The notes under the pieces: generated by a model
Databases searched by the model: none
Seen by the model: the letters and a program-made list of their open reading frames with translations, nothing else
What the model was told of the DNA's origin: nothing
Position numbers and translations under genes: made by a program
Shown: positions 35,267-47,000 of the stretch, in pieces
Position numbering within the stretch: the stretch's first letter is position 1
Layout: each line of letters starts with the position of its first letter
Assembly: GCA_018873225.1 (NCBI GenBank)
Contig: JAEILZ010000008.1
Span: forward strand, 1,426,001 to 1,490,000
Length of the DNA: 64,000 nucleotides
From: [Phialemoniopsis] sp. UDSM-2020
Taxonomy: Eukaryota > Ascomycota > Sordariomycetes > Thyridiales > Thyridiaceae
Direction: 5' to 3'

Positions 35267-38200
35267 ATGTCGCGCAAGGCAGTGTAAGCAAGGCTCCTTT
35301 CCATGTTGTTGGTGATTCCTACAAAAGTTCATCCCGACTAATACCACCTCTTATAGAGACTCGCGGATCCCCGCACTCATGCGCAATGGCCTGCAAGAGA
35401 AGAAACGCAGCTTCTTCGTGGTCGTGGGGGACCGCTCCAAGGACGTCATTGTCAACCTCCACTTCCTCATGTCCCAATTCGACATGAAGCAAAACAAATC
35501 AGTGCTATGGGCCTACAAGAACAAGCTGCTGGGCTTTACTAGGTAGGCTCGCATCTCGGGCTCTTCTGTCTCTGCGCCGCTGAAACTGACGCATGTTACT
35601 TCTTACAGTCACCGCAAGAAGCGCGAGAACAAGATCAAAAAGGAGATCAAGCGTGGAATTCGAGAAGCCAACTCGGAGGATGCCTTTGAGCTCTTCGTGT
35701 CGCTCTACAACATCCGATATGTCTACTACAAGGAGACGGACAAGATCTTGGGAAACACATACGGCATGTGCATCTTGCAAGACTTCGAGGCGATCACACC
35801 CAACATCATGGCACGCTGTATCGAGACGGTCGAGGGCGGAGGTCTTGTGGTGCTGCTCTTGAAGGGAATGAACAGTCTGAAGCAGCTTTACAACCTCTCC
35901 ATGGATGTCCACTCGCGGTACCGGACAGAGGCCTACAACGATGTTGTCGCCCGGTTCAACGAGCGATTCATTCTTTCTCTGGGCAGCTGCGATTCCTGCC
36001 TCGTGATTGACGACGAGATGAATGTATTACCGATCTCCGGCGGCAAGGATGTCCAGGCTCTGCCGCCCCCGGACTTAGACCAACCCAAAAGCGAATCGCA
36101 AAAGGAATTGGAGGAGTTGAAGGAATCGCTGCAGGAGACACAGCCTGTAGGTGCGTTGATCAACCTTGCGAGGACGAACGATCAGGCAAAGGCACTGCTC
36201 ACGTTTGTGGATGCGATCGCCGAAAAGACGCTGCAGAGCACTGTTGCTCTGACGGCCGCCAGAGGTCGTGGTAAATCAGCTGCGATGGGTGTTGCTGTCG
36301 CCGCAGCTGTTGCGCACGGTTACAGCAACATCTTCATCACGTCGCCCTCCCCCGAGAACTTGAAGACTCTGTTCGAGTTTGTGTTCAAGGGTTTCGATGC
36401 GCTGGGCTATATGGACCACGTCGACTACTCCATCATCCAGTCGACCAACCCAGACTTCAACAAGGCAATTGTCCGCGTCAACATTCATCGCCAGCACAGG
36501 CAGACAATTCAGTACATCCGGCCGCAAGACGCTCACGTTCTCGGACAGGCTGAGCTAGTCGTCATTGATGAAGCCGCTGCTATTCCCTTGCCCTTGGTGC
36601 GAAAGCTCATGGGCCCATACCTGGTCTTCATGGCTTCTACTATCAATGGCTACGAGGGAACGGGCCGTTCGCTGTCTCTGAAGCTCATCAAGCAGCTACG
36701 AGAACAATCTCGCGGCGGCGCGAACCTCGCTGCTGAGACCGAGGTCACTGACAGAAGCACCGGAAAGACGGCCAAGGCGCAAGACACCGCGAGCTACTCT
36801 GCCAGAAAGTTGCGCGAGATCACCCTGTCGGAGCCGATTCGATACACGCAGGGCGACTCTGTAGAGAAGTGGCTGAACAAGCTGTTGTGCCTTGACGCGA
36901 CATTGCCGAGAGCCAAGGCTGGCGCTCAGGGATGCCCCGACCCTTCGCAGTGCGAGCTGCTCAACGTGAACCGCGACGCTCTCTTCTCCTTCCACCCTGT
37001 ACCCGAGAAGTTCTTGCAGCAGATGGTTGCTCTCTACGTTGCTAGCCACTACAAGAACTCACCCGATGACCTGCAGCTCATGAGTGATGCTCCAGCTCAC
37101 GAGCTCTACGTCCTCGTACCCCCTGTTACCGGCGACGGAAGCCGTCTTCCCGAGCCTCTCTGCGTCATTCAGGTCTCCCTTGAGGGCAAGATCAGTAGGC
37201 AAAGCGTGCTCAACAGCTTGAGCAGAGGTCAGAGGCCCGCTGGTGATCTCATCCCCTGGCTGGTCAGCCAGCAATTCCAAGACGACGAATTCGCATCTCT
37301 GTCGGGCGCGCGCGTTGTCAGGATAGCAACCAACCCCGACTATGTCGGCATGGGGTATGGTACCAAGGCACTGCAGCTGCTGGTTGACTACTACGAAGGC
37401 AAGTTCACGAACCTGTCAGAGAATGGTACGGCCTCGGCCGACGAGAAGATGGCTCGCGTCTCGGACGCTGAGCTTGCCAATGCCAGCCTGCTCGCCGATG
37501 ATGTCAAGGTGCGGGATCTGAACAAGATGCCGCCCCTGTTCTCGAGGCTATCCGAGAGAAAGCCCGTGGGTCTCGACTACGTTGGTGTAAGCTACGGCTT
37601 GACACAGCAACTGCACAAGTTCTGGAAGCGGGCGTCGTTCGCGCCGGTATACTTGCGGCAGACGGCGAATGACCTTACTGGCGAGCACACCTGTGTTATG
37701 CTAAAGCCGTTGGAGACCACCGACAACCAGGGCGGGCTAGGGGCCTTCTCCCGAGACTTCCAGAAGCGGTTCCTCTCCCTGCTGTCCTATCAATTCAGAG
37801 CATTCCCTTCAATCATGGCCCTGAGCATTGACGAGTCTGCCAATGCTGGAGCCAAGCTAGACCCGGTCGAGCCCAGCCCGGTCACCAAGGCAGAGCTAGA
37901 CAGGCTCCTGACGCCCTTTGACCTGAAGCGCTTGGAGTCGTATGCGAACAACATGCTGGACTACCATGTCGTTCTGGACCTCATCCCCACTTTGGCAAAC
38001 CTATACTTCACGGGCCGTCTCAAGCGTGACGTCAAGCTTTCTGGGATCCAGCAGAGCATCCTGCTCTCCATCGGCCTGCAGCACAAGGACATCGACGTCG
38101 TGAGCGAGGAGCTGTCGCTGCCGGTGTCGCAGCTGCTGGCCATGTTCATCAAGATCCTGCGCAAGATGACGTCGCACTTTGGGTCGCTGGTGACGGCGGC

Positions 38201-38697
38201 GGTCGAGGCGGAGCTGCCCCAGACGGAGAACCTCGGCGTGAGCAGGGCGGACGCCAGCGGCGCGCACGACGACGAGGTCGTGGACAACCGGTTCGTGCCG
38301 CTCGAGACGTCGCTCGAGGACGAGCTGGAGGAGGGTGGGGACGAGGCGCTGGCGGTGGTGAGGAAAAAGCAGAGGGAGCTTATCGACTCTCTGCCCCTGG
38401 ATCAGTGAGTCTCCATTGCCAACTTTGATTAGTTACTTTGCAATCTTTGTTCTGGTGCTTTTGCTGACGGAAGGTGTTCCTGGTAACAGATATGAGATTG
38501 AGGGCGACGCTCCAGCGTGGGAGGAGGCCGAGAAGCAGGTAGCGAGCGCGACCAAGAGCGGCAAGGCGAACCCCGTAGTCAGCGTCAAGAGCGGCAAGGC
38601 GAAGCGCAAGGCTGCCGGACAGACGACGGCGGCCGAGGTGTACGAGGAGGCGTTTGGGGACAAGGGGCGGAAGCAGCACAAGAAGGTCAAGAAATGA
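35267..38697 (+). CDS. KRE33: RNA cytidine acetyltransferase (NAT10/Kre33)
   Basis: Four exons: 35267-35283, 35357-35542, 35609-38404, 38490-38697, giving 1068 aa. The 17-nt first exon encodes MSRKAV; the join to DSRIPALMRNGLQEKKRSFF reproduces the conserved N-terminus. Domains in order: TmcA N-terminal region (about 70-250), RecD-type ATPase with Walker A ARGRGKSAA (about 283-291) and Walker B VVIDEAAAIPLP (about 383-394), GNAT acetyltransferase with the acetyl-CoA loop NPDYVGMGYGTKAL (about 642-655), a C-terminal tRNA-binding helical domain and a Lys-rich tail. The enzyme makes N4-acetylcytidine in 18S rRNA (helices 34 and 45 in yeast) and, with an adaptor, in tRNA-Ser/Leu; it is also an SSU-processome component in the nucleolus. 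The last exon supplies the basic nucleolar tail. Confidence 0.97.
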
Positions 38698-39624
38698 GAG
38701 GCGCTCTTGGCTAGAGATGATGATGTGTAGATATAGCATCTGCTTGTTCCTGCTCAGGGACAAGAGGCAAGGGAGTTTATGGAGTTGCAAAATGGAGGAT
38801 ACTTTGTCTTGGCTTTAAGAAATAGATATATCTACCATTGCATGATCTGGCAATTTTGACACTTGAACTGTTCTTGCTTTCAGTTGTAATATGCATAGGT
38901 GAACTCGCTTGATCACCGTTCACTTGCATTTCCCAGAGTCTAGTTTCTGGTGAACTAACAACTAGGCAAGTAATGCTAGCAGATCAACAAGTCATTGTTT
39001 GAGGCTTTCGCAGCTTACCATATGATTCAAGAAGCCCTCGTTTACGTGAAGAATGTCTTGGAGTTTACAGTGGATCCCCGTATAGCGGATCAGCGAGAGT
39101 GGCGATCCAACCAACCACAGGGGCCACAATTGGTGAGACGACCGCCGTGGAAATCCTGCTTTGGGGGCAGCCATCTCCGCTGTATTCCCCATCAAGTGCA
39201 ATTTCGGCAGCCTAAAAGGCCCCAAAAGCTCATTAGCTTTCGAAGCTTAAGCCGGTGGGTCCAGGTACGGACAACCTCCCCCCCTGTTTAAAGCGCGATT
39301 AAAGTTGTACGCGATTGTGATTTTTTGGGCGACCCGTTTATGCCGATGCCGATATCCTTGATTTTACTTCCTGGTTCTCCTTGTCCGGGCTTTCCACTCA
39401 CTCTAGTCGTCGAAGGGAAAACTTCTTGGCGGTATATTACCTTCGTTTGCAACATACCGTCTGGTTCTAGTCGTTCGTTCACTACAGAACCGTTCAATCG
39501 TTACAATTGAGTTCTCGTGAGGATCACTGCCTCGTGTGATTCCTCTACTCCATCCCTATCCGGGTTGCCCCCCTTCGTGCCTTCCCCACCAGGACACATT
39601 GAAGACATAAATCTTCGATTCAAA
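38698..39624. other. intergenic region
   Basis: About 0.9 kb of KRE33 3' flank and promoter or leader of the next gene. The final 150 bp are C-rich, as in fungal leaders. No other element seen. Confidence 0.5.
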
Positions 39625-40892
39625 ATGCACGCGCCCCCCTCTCTCAAGGCCGCCGGCGCCGCAGCCGCCGCCCTGCTCTTCGGCACCGCCTGCGCCGCGC
39701 CCTGGGCCGCCGCCCCTACGCTGGCCCCGCGCGCCAACCCGACGGACCTCTGGGTCACGGTCGACGAGTCCGGCAAGCCCATGACGGTGACGCCCGTGGC
39801 GACGACGATCGACGGCACGCCGACCGTCATCTCGGCCGCGCCCAACGAGATCACGGGCACCGTCTTCACGCAGACCGACAACGGCAACGTGCGCACCTCG
39901 ACGGGCGACGCCCCGCCGCCCGAGGCCACGGGCAAGGACGGCAGCGGCGTCTTCCCCGTCTGCCACAACACCGACGGCGTCAATGCGCCCTTCTGCCAGC
40001 CCGAGCAGAGCGACACGCTGACGCCGGGCAAGACGTACTATGGTGAGTATACCACATTTACTCTGACATGAGATGAGAAAGGGCCTAGAATTGCTAACCC
40101 CCCCTGTCTCCTCACACAGTCACCTGGGACCCCAAGTACTTCAACGGCACCAACACCACCGTCGTCCTGACGGGCTCCTACATCAACGACACGACCGGCG
40201 CCATCCTGAGCCAGGCCTTCTCCTCGGACAAGATGGCCGCGGGCTGGGGCTTCTACGCCTGGTCCGTCGACAAGTCGCTCATGCAGAGCGGCAACCCGAC
40301 CAACATCACCCTCGTCATCAACGCCCTGGCCCCCGGCTCCCAGGCCATGAACCCCTTCACGGGCCCCACGGTGCGCGTCGCCAACCCGGAGCCCTACCGC
40401 CAGCCCCCTCCCAAGGCCCCCGCCGGCCCCGCGCTGTACATCGGCCTGCCGACCATCCTGGGATTCGTCGCGATTTGTCTGGTCGGCACGTGCATCTGGA
40501 ACCGCAAGACGCGCCGCATCAACCTCGGCAACATCATGAGCCGCTCCCGCCACGGCTACGGCGTCGGCAAGTCGCGCGCCCAGCGCCTCGGCCGCAGGAG
40601 GGCCAACAAGGACCAGTCGATCCACCTCATGGAGCGCGAGGTCGACGACGCCCCCGGCGGCGCGCCGCGGTACCGCGACGAGGGCGATGTGCGCGCGCCC
40701 GGGCATGATGATGATGACTGGGGCATGCCCCGCCGCGACAGCGACGCGCTGGGCAGCCTCGCCGGCACGCCGACCGAGGACCGGCACATGGACTTCCGCC
40801 GGCCGAGCGGAGGGGCGCCGCAGATCCCGCCGCAGAACACGGGCAACGCGTTCCGCGACGAGATGGACCGGCAGCGGAAGGAGAGGGATTGA
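39625..40892 (+). CDS. single-pass membrane protein of unknown function
   Basis: Two exons, 39625-40042 and 40120-40892, giving 396 aa. A signal peptide occupies roughly residues 1-24 (MHAPPSLKAAGAAAAALLFG, cleavage near CAAP). The extracellular part is Thr/Pro-rich, then carries CHNTDGVNAPFCQP and GKTYYVTWDPKYF, with N-glycosylation sequons in NGTNTT, NDT and NIT. One transmembrane helix lies at about residues 244-266 (ALYIGLPTILGFVAICLVGT), followed by a basic stop-transfer RKTRR and a cytoplasmic tail of about 125 residues rich in Arg, Asp and Pro. The topology recalls fungal wall-stress or surface proteins, but no WSC or Mid2 signature is seen, so I do not assign a function. GC-rich with strong codon bias, suggesting good expression. 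It is convergent with the hexose transporter. Confidence 0.85.
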
Positions 40893-42011
40893 AGCTTCGT
40901 AGTAGTTTAGGGGAAGGTTGTGGAAGAAAACGCCCCTGCTGAGAGAATGCAGGGGCACTGTGGCTCCAGGGCTTGAAGGGGTGCTACTCAGTCCGTGAAC
41001 TGGGAGATGATGCAGGGCAGCGGCTGTAGTGAAGCAGCCCTTGCAAACGAGGACAATTTCCATGTATACGTATACGTACGATCAGTGTATGACACATATG
41101 AACAGGGAGGTGGCTTTTCGAAATGAAAAACGCGTTGCAGGAAACTGCAGCCAAGAAATGATGACTATCATAGAAATATATTTTAATGTACCAGTTGTTC
41201 ACGTCCCAATTAGAGTTGATCTTCCACGTGTATAGCCTTGACCAGCATAGTTGCTCGTCACATTTGTGTATGCCGAAGACCCAACATTGAGGTTGGGCGG
41301 GGAAGAAAGCATGTCATCTCAGGTCCATCACAGACGTCAAGGTACCAATACTTGGAATCAAAACTGTAAAATTTTGGAGACTAATAGAACACCCGAGCCT
41401 CTTCCAGCCCCAGGGGCACTACCGCCTTGACCCTTCCCAGCCCCGGCCATACATATGAGAGACACTATGCCGTCTTGTAGGACGCAAATCCTCCTCTTTC
41501 TTCGGGGAGATGGTGCCGTATCCCATGCGCCTATCGTATCCTAGAAACCCCCTGTCCCGTTTCCAACAAGCATGCTGTTCAGCCCGTTTTTGAGAACCAA
41601 CCCTCCCTATGGAGATCCATACTACAGAGCAGGACCAAGAAAAGGTTCGTCCCCGGCTGAAATGTCGCATATCCCAGGCTCGATAACCACCGAAGAAGAA
41701 CAATAAGGGGAATGCCCGTTGTGGGAAAAAACAAAGAAAGTCCAAAAAGGACACCCAAAGGATTAATGATCATGACCTGGTGATAAACCTCCCGACCCAA
41801 ATTCCCCCCAGTGATATCTCTCAATCCGTAGAACTCCATCACTTCAGAACTCCGACGCTTGTGAAATCAATGATAAAGATGAAAACGATGGTATGACATC
41901 AAAGACATAAAGGAAAATCCACCCATGAGAGGCTCAGGTGTGTAAGAGGCGTCTGTGCGCAGGTATATGCGTGTGTTCAAGTTGCGTTCGCGTCGCAAAA
42001 GAGTAGGGATA
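40893..42011. other. intergenic region between convergent genes
   Basis: About 1.1 kb between two stop codons, probably both 3' UTRs. Nothing structured is seen. Confidence 0.5.
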
Positions 42012-44028
42012 TCAATAGCTAAAGTCGACATTATTCATAGTCGCCAACATTTTATTATCCCCCTCCGATGTCGAGGTGGAGGAGGCGGAAGAAGAGGAAG
42101 AATTACCGGTGCCGTTTGTCGGGGCATCCGATTGTGTCGTGTCGGTATGATGAAGCTCGTGGTTTTCGGGAGGGATGCCACTGTCTGAATACCCCAGGTC
42201 GCGCATCTGTTGGAAGCTCCAGCTGGGTTCGAAACGCTTGCTGTGCCATGCCACATTGACACGCTCGTACATCTCGTCGATCTGCTCCAAACTGATCTTG
42301 CTCGTCTCATACACCATAAAGTAGACGAAGAAGACGGCCAGGACACAGAATGCGCCCCAAACGAAGAAAACTTTGGAGCCAAGATCCGCTGCGCCTTCGC
42401 CGTCGCCGACTAGGTAAGGCGTGCCGTAGGCGATGCCAAAGTTCAGGAGCCAGTTGGAGGCGGTTGACACCGACATGGACTTGGCCCTGACCTTGAGCGG
42501 ATAGATCTCCGAAGTGACGACCCAGGCGACGGGACCCCACGAGGCGGCGAAGAAGAAGATGAATATCGCAACGAAAATGATCAAGATCTGGTTTGCGACC
42601 TGCTTCATGTTCTCGTGCACGGCAACGGTGGTAGAGGCGATGAGGAGCTCGCACACGGCCATGCCGCCGGCGCCGATCATCAACAGGTTTCGTCGACCCC
42701 AGGACTCGACGACCAGCAAGCCTGGCATTGTCGAGACGACGTTGACTAGGTTAAGGATAAGTGAGATTAGGAAAGGGTTGTTGATCCCGGCTCCTCTGAA
42801 GAACCAGGTACTGTAGTACATGATGAAATTCACGCCGGTGAGTTGCTGCAGCATCTGTAGGCCGCATCCGGTTAAGAGCCGGCGGCCGAGATGGGGCGAA
42901 CCGGTAAAGATGTCTTTGTATGAGTCGGCACCCAGCGCGAGTTCATACTCGTGGTTGGCCTGGATCTCGGCCAGCTCCTCAACCAAGGCCGGGTGCGTGA
43001 TGTCGAGTCGCCGGAGACGACTCAGTGAGAGAGCGGCGGAGTCTCTAAGGCCGCGCTTGACCAGATAACGAGGTGTCTCGGGGAGGATCATAAGACCGAG
43101 AGATAGAACGCAAGCCCAGGTCAGTTGGAGGCCCATTGGGATGCGATAGGCGGCAGCGCCGCTGATTTGGTAGGTGAGCATGTTGGTGATGGATGCAGCT
43201 AGCAGTCCCATGGTAATGAAGAGCTGATAGGCACACACCAGCGTACCACGAATCCATTTAGGTGCCATCTCGGACTGGTATAAGGGAACCAGGACGGAAA
43301 CGGCGCCCACGCCTACACCGGCAAAGAATCTGCGGTTGACACCAGTTAGTTTCGTTCGAGACGGGATGAACAAACGGCCCCGACACACGAATGCGGGCCC
43401 AGGAGTTGGACTTACCTTCCGACAACCAGCATCGGGATATCTGCTGAACAGACTTGGAAGATAACACCCAGACAGAATACGCCGATGGAGACAATGAGGG
43501 ATATCCGACGACCCCAGAAGTCGCCAGCAGGCGCAGAAATGAGTGAGCCGATGAGCGTGCCGGCGCTTAGGATCGCGACGATAAGTGATGATTGATCGAC
43601 AGACAAGTCGAGTTGTCCGTCCGACTTGTTGCGAAAACCCGTCGAGAACTGTTCCCTAAATGATTCCATCGCGAGAATGCCATTTATACTCCTAGACACG
43701 TAAACCGTCAGCAAGATGCGACAATCACCCACACGACAACCGACGAAGACGAATCCATTTCCTGCTCTTGGTCCGCCTCTTAAGACCCGCTGGTGACGCC
43801 TTTGCATGTCTACCTCGGTTGACTCCTTCCATTTCATGCCAGAATTCATCGTCGCGCTCCCGCACCCTGTCCATGTTCCAATTCGTCTCCGAGGAAAGAG
43901 AGGCATCCTTACCCAGTATCGTAACCAAAAAGAAGACCACCCGTGGCGACAAAGAAACCGACCATGATGGCCGGCGCTGAAGAACCGGCGACATTGTCGG
44001 GCTTGTGCCAACCCATGGCGATCGCCAT
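42012..44028 (-). CDS. MFS sugar (hexose) transporter
   Basis: Three exons: 44028-43913, 43691-43416, 43329-42012, giving 569 aa. It begins MAIAMGWHKPDNVAGSSAPA and has the twelve hydrophobic helices of the sugar porter family. Family motifs are GGLLFGYDTG in helix 1, DFWGRR after helix 2, RFFAGVGVGA, PETPRYLVKRG, QQLTGVNFIMYYSTW in helix 7, and WGPVAWVVTSEIYP in helix 10. The usual PETKG after helix 12 is YETSK here, followed by ISLEQIDEMYERV. The N-terminus resembles high-affinity glucose transporters of the HGT-1 type, so glucose is the likeliest substrate (inference). The tail is Ser/Thr-rich. The frame is open further upstream of 44028 but has no other in-frame ATG. Proton symport at the plasma membrane is expected. 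Confidence 0.93.
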
Positions 44029-47000
44029 GGTGAAGGAGTTGGGACCGTCAGGCCGGGATGGTTCGGTTAAAGCGGTTCTATCGCCAGTTTGTCGGAATCG
44101 AGGCCAGGATTCGACGGATGGGATCGCGTCCGACAACCATTTGACGGGCGATGGGGAGTCGTCGCGCGCACCGTAGGTTTTATGTCGTCGTCGTTTGTTC
44201 CCGGTGGGATGGGATGGAATGTCGTGACGGCAGAGAGGGAAGGAAATGAAATCGATTTAGAGTGTGTAGGTAGATTAGAGGCAGAGAGGAGTGGTAAGAA
44301 GTGGCCGCGCGGGCAGAGACTGTGCTGGGGCGGACTGGGAAAACTGGGTGTGGGTAACCAAAGTGGAGAGAGCAGAAGGAGCAGAGAGCAGCAAAAGAGT
44401 CGAGTGAGGGCGGGAGGGCATCGAGGATCAGCAGTTTTCTGGCTGGGCCAAAGAGCCAAAGAAGGGGGGGCCATCCAGTAGACATCGCGCTGCCATTGGC
44501 CCAGCTTCAATTGTGACCGTGTGTCCGTCCAGACCCGCACACACTCTTTTGGCTCCCTGCTTCTTTTCCCAATCCGGTCAAGATCCAATCCATCTCCTCA
44601 GTTCATCCCCCCCTTCTTCTTCTCCTTCGTCCAAGGCCCTGCTTGTCTGTCCTCCCCCAAGCCCAGCCCAGAGCCAGGCCAAGTACTGGACACTGCAGCA
44701 TACCCAGCTAGTCCCCCCTAGCCAAGCACGCCAAAACCGCAAGCCACCTTCGCTTGGTACTTGATGCTCGACCAAGGGCATTCGACAGAGGTACTTGACT
44801 CGAACCGGGTGCTGACTGTGTGGTTACAGGTAGCCGATACCTGCGAGGAACTCTTGGATCCTCGGTCAGCACTGGGACAAGTCTGGAAGGCGACACAAAC
44901 GACGGCCACTTTTTTGGATTACCGCGTTCGGTGCCTTGCGGCGGTCGCTCACGGATATCGCGAGAAACCATCGCACAGCGTGTGACGACAGAGATTCGCA
45001 GAGCTCGAGGGGTCCATCTTACCGCTGTTCCTTTTCCAACTCCAGCTTACGACTATCTAAGAGAAGGTGATGATTGTCGCGGCCGCTCCTATGCATATGA
45101 TGAGCGAATATAGCCTGGTGTCGCCGAATGAATGAATGACTACGTGCCAGTGCTCTCCCGCACTACCCAGGCAAGCCGTCCAGCCCCCAAAACTAAACGA
45201 CAGATGGCCCCCCCGGGAAGCACGTTCTTCTGGCGTGCCCTTTGTGAGACAGGGCAGTGACTTGATTGCCTCAAGTCACCCCAGAATCCGGCCCTCACCC
45301 CCTCAAACAGTTTCTTCGGGGGTGACAGCGCCGGGGGGTGTGAGATGGTCTGGGCTACGCTCAGTGCCCAAAAGTACCACGAGGTACTGCCGACTTTTGC
45401 TCGTGCCTTCGACCCGCCGCCAAAGCAGCGGCAGGCAATGTCCCTTCAATGGCCGACTTTGCAAGCCACCTCGGCAAGCGAATGTACCCCTTGGCCAATA
45501 GTCGCCAGAACTGGTGCATTAGAACCGCAGCAAGTCTTGTCAGCCGGGGCGTTAGAGTTTGGGGCCAAAAAAGCCATAGTCATTTGCCATTAAGGGGCCG
45601 ACCCCGTATTCAGCAGCTGTCAAAACGTTGTTTCTTGGGGCAATGACGATGGCTGGAGACGACGACCCGAGAGACAGACCGTAGGGAGAGTTTCTTTTCG
45701 AGAGTGTGTCCTAAGAATACCACTTTGAATCTTATCATTATGAATTGGTCCGTGTCGATCCAAGAAGCACGCAACGCCCAGCGGGAGGAGGCGGTAGGGA
45801 CTCCATCACCCGCATGCACCCTTCACATTAATCCTGGCAAGCTTGGGACATCAGCAGGGCGCGCTGGGCGGTCTGTCTTCGTGAGGAAAAGGGACGCGCG
45901 ACCAAGACATTCCCGGTGGCAGCACCTAATCAAAAGCAGGTATCCGCTGTGGCTCTCCCCATTGTAATGAGCTGTAATTCAGGTGGACGCCACGTTTCTC
46001 AAGACCGTCTTGGCTGTCTTAACCGAGATAGTGTCGAGAGCAAGAGCATGTCTTGTACAGGGTTAGACATTTTTGCCCATATCCGATTTATGTACATGCA
46101 TGCCATTTACGAAGGCCATGCTGCGATCTGTGCTGTATCATCAACAACGATTCTGCACACCTTGGGCATCTGAAGCAGATGCGATGCCAGCATCCACTTG
46201 CTGAGCAAAGTCCCCAAGCCTTCGGCAACAACGGCTTTCTAGGGCGCTGCCGAGAAGTCTCATTATTCCTTTGGGTGCTGCTCCACCTCCTTGCTTCAGC
46301 ATCATGCACTGCGAATTTAGGTCGACTGGAGAAAAGACGGGCTTGACCGTTTCTGATCGACAGGGAACAATGGCCATTTTGGCGAGGGTTTGCGGGGAAG
46401 GGCGACTCCGGAAAGGCCCAGTAAAATGGCTCCTCCAGCTGTCGGCCACCGCGAAAGAAATGGATCTCATCCTATGCTGCTACACGCACTGCAAGTAAGC
46501 TACTTGGCTACCAAGCTACGTGGAGAGGAGAGAAAACATGATATGATGGAAATATCGGTCTGGTGCCATCGTCTCGCTTGCTGAATAAGGTGGTAGTAGG
46601 AACAGAGCCGACCACTGCAGACTGACGGCACTGCAGAAGAAAGGGCCCTGAATGCATGAGGCGGTACTTTTACCACGGGCACCGTGTCACCTCGACGACA
46701 AGTGGAAAGAGATTTTCCTCTGTCCACCTAATCCTGACATCTTCTCGAGACAGAACCAGTGAAACGTCTGACCAGAAGCTCCAAGTCATCAAAGGGCACC
46801 TGCATCTCATAGACCATGCTCACAGCTTCATGTGCCATCTTTCTCCGTACGTGGGCAGCGACCCTTGCCCGTTTCGGGACACTACAGAATCAAAATTCCT
46901 CATGTCAATGACGAGGTGTCGCAATCGAAATGTCTGTACGCTTGTCGTCAAAGTCCAACTCTGTGCCTGCCCAGCCGGAGTGGGCTTGTAGTACCGGCTC

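Noticed and set aside
40038..41063. 341-codon minus-strand frame over the membrane-protein gene
   Set aside because: Shadow of a strongly biased gene; Arg/Ala/Val-rich, no family, and it crosses the splice junction of the real gene.
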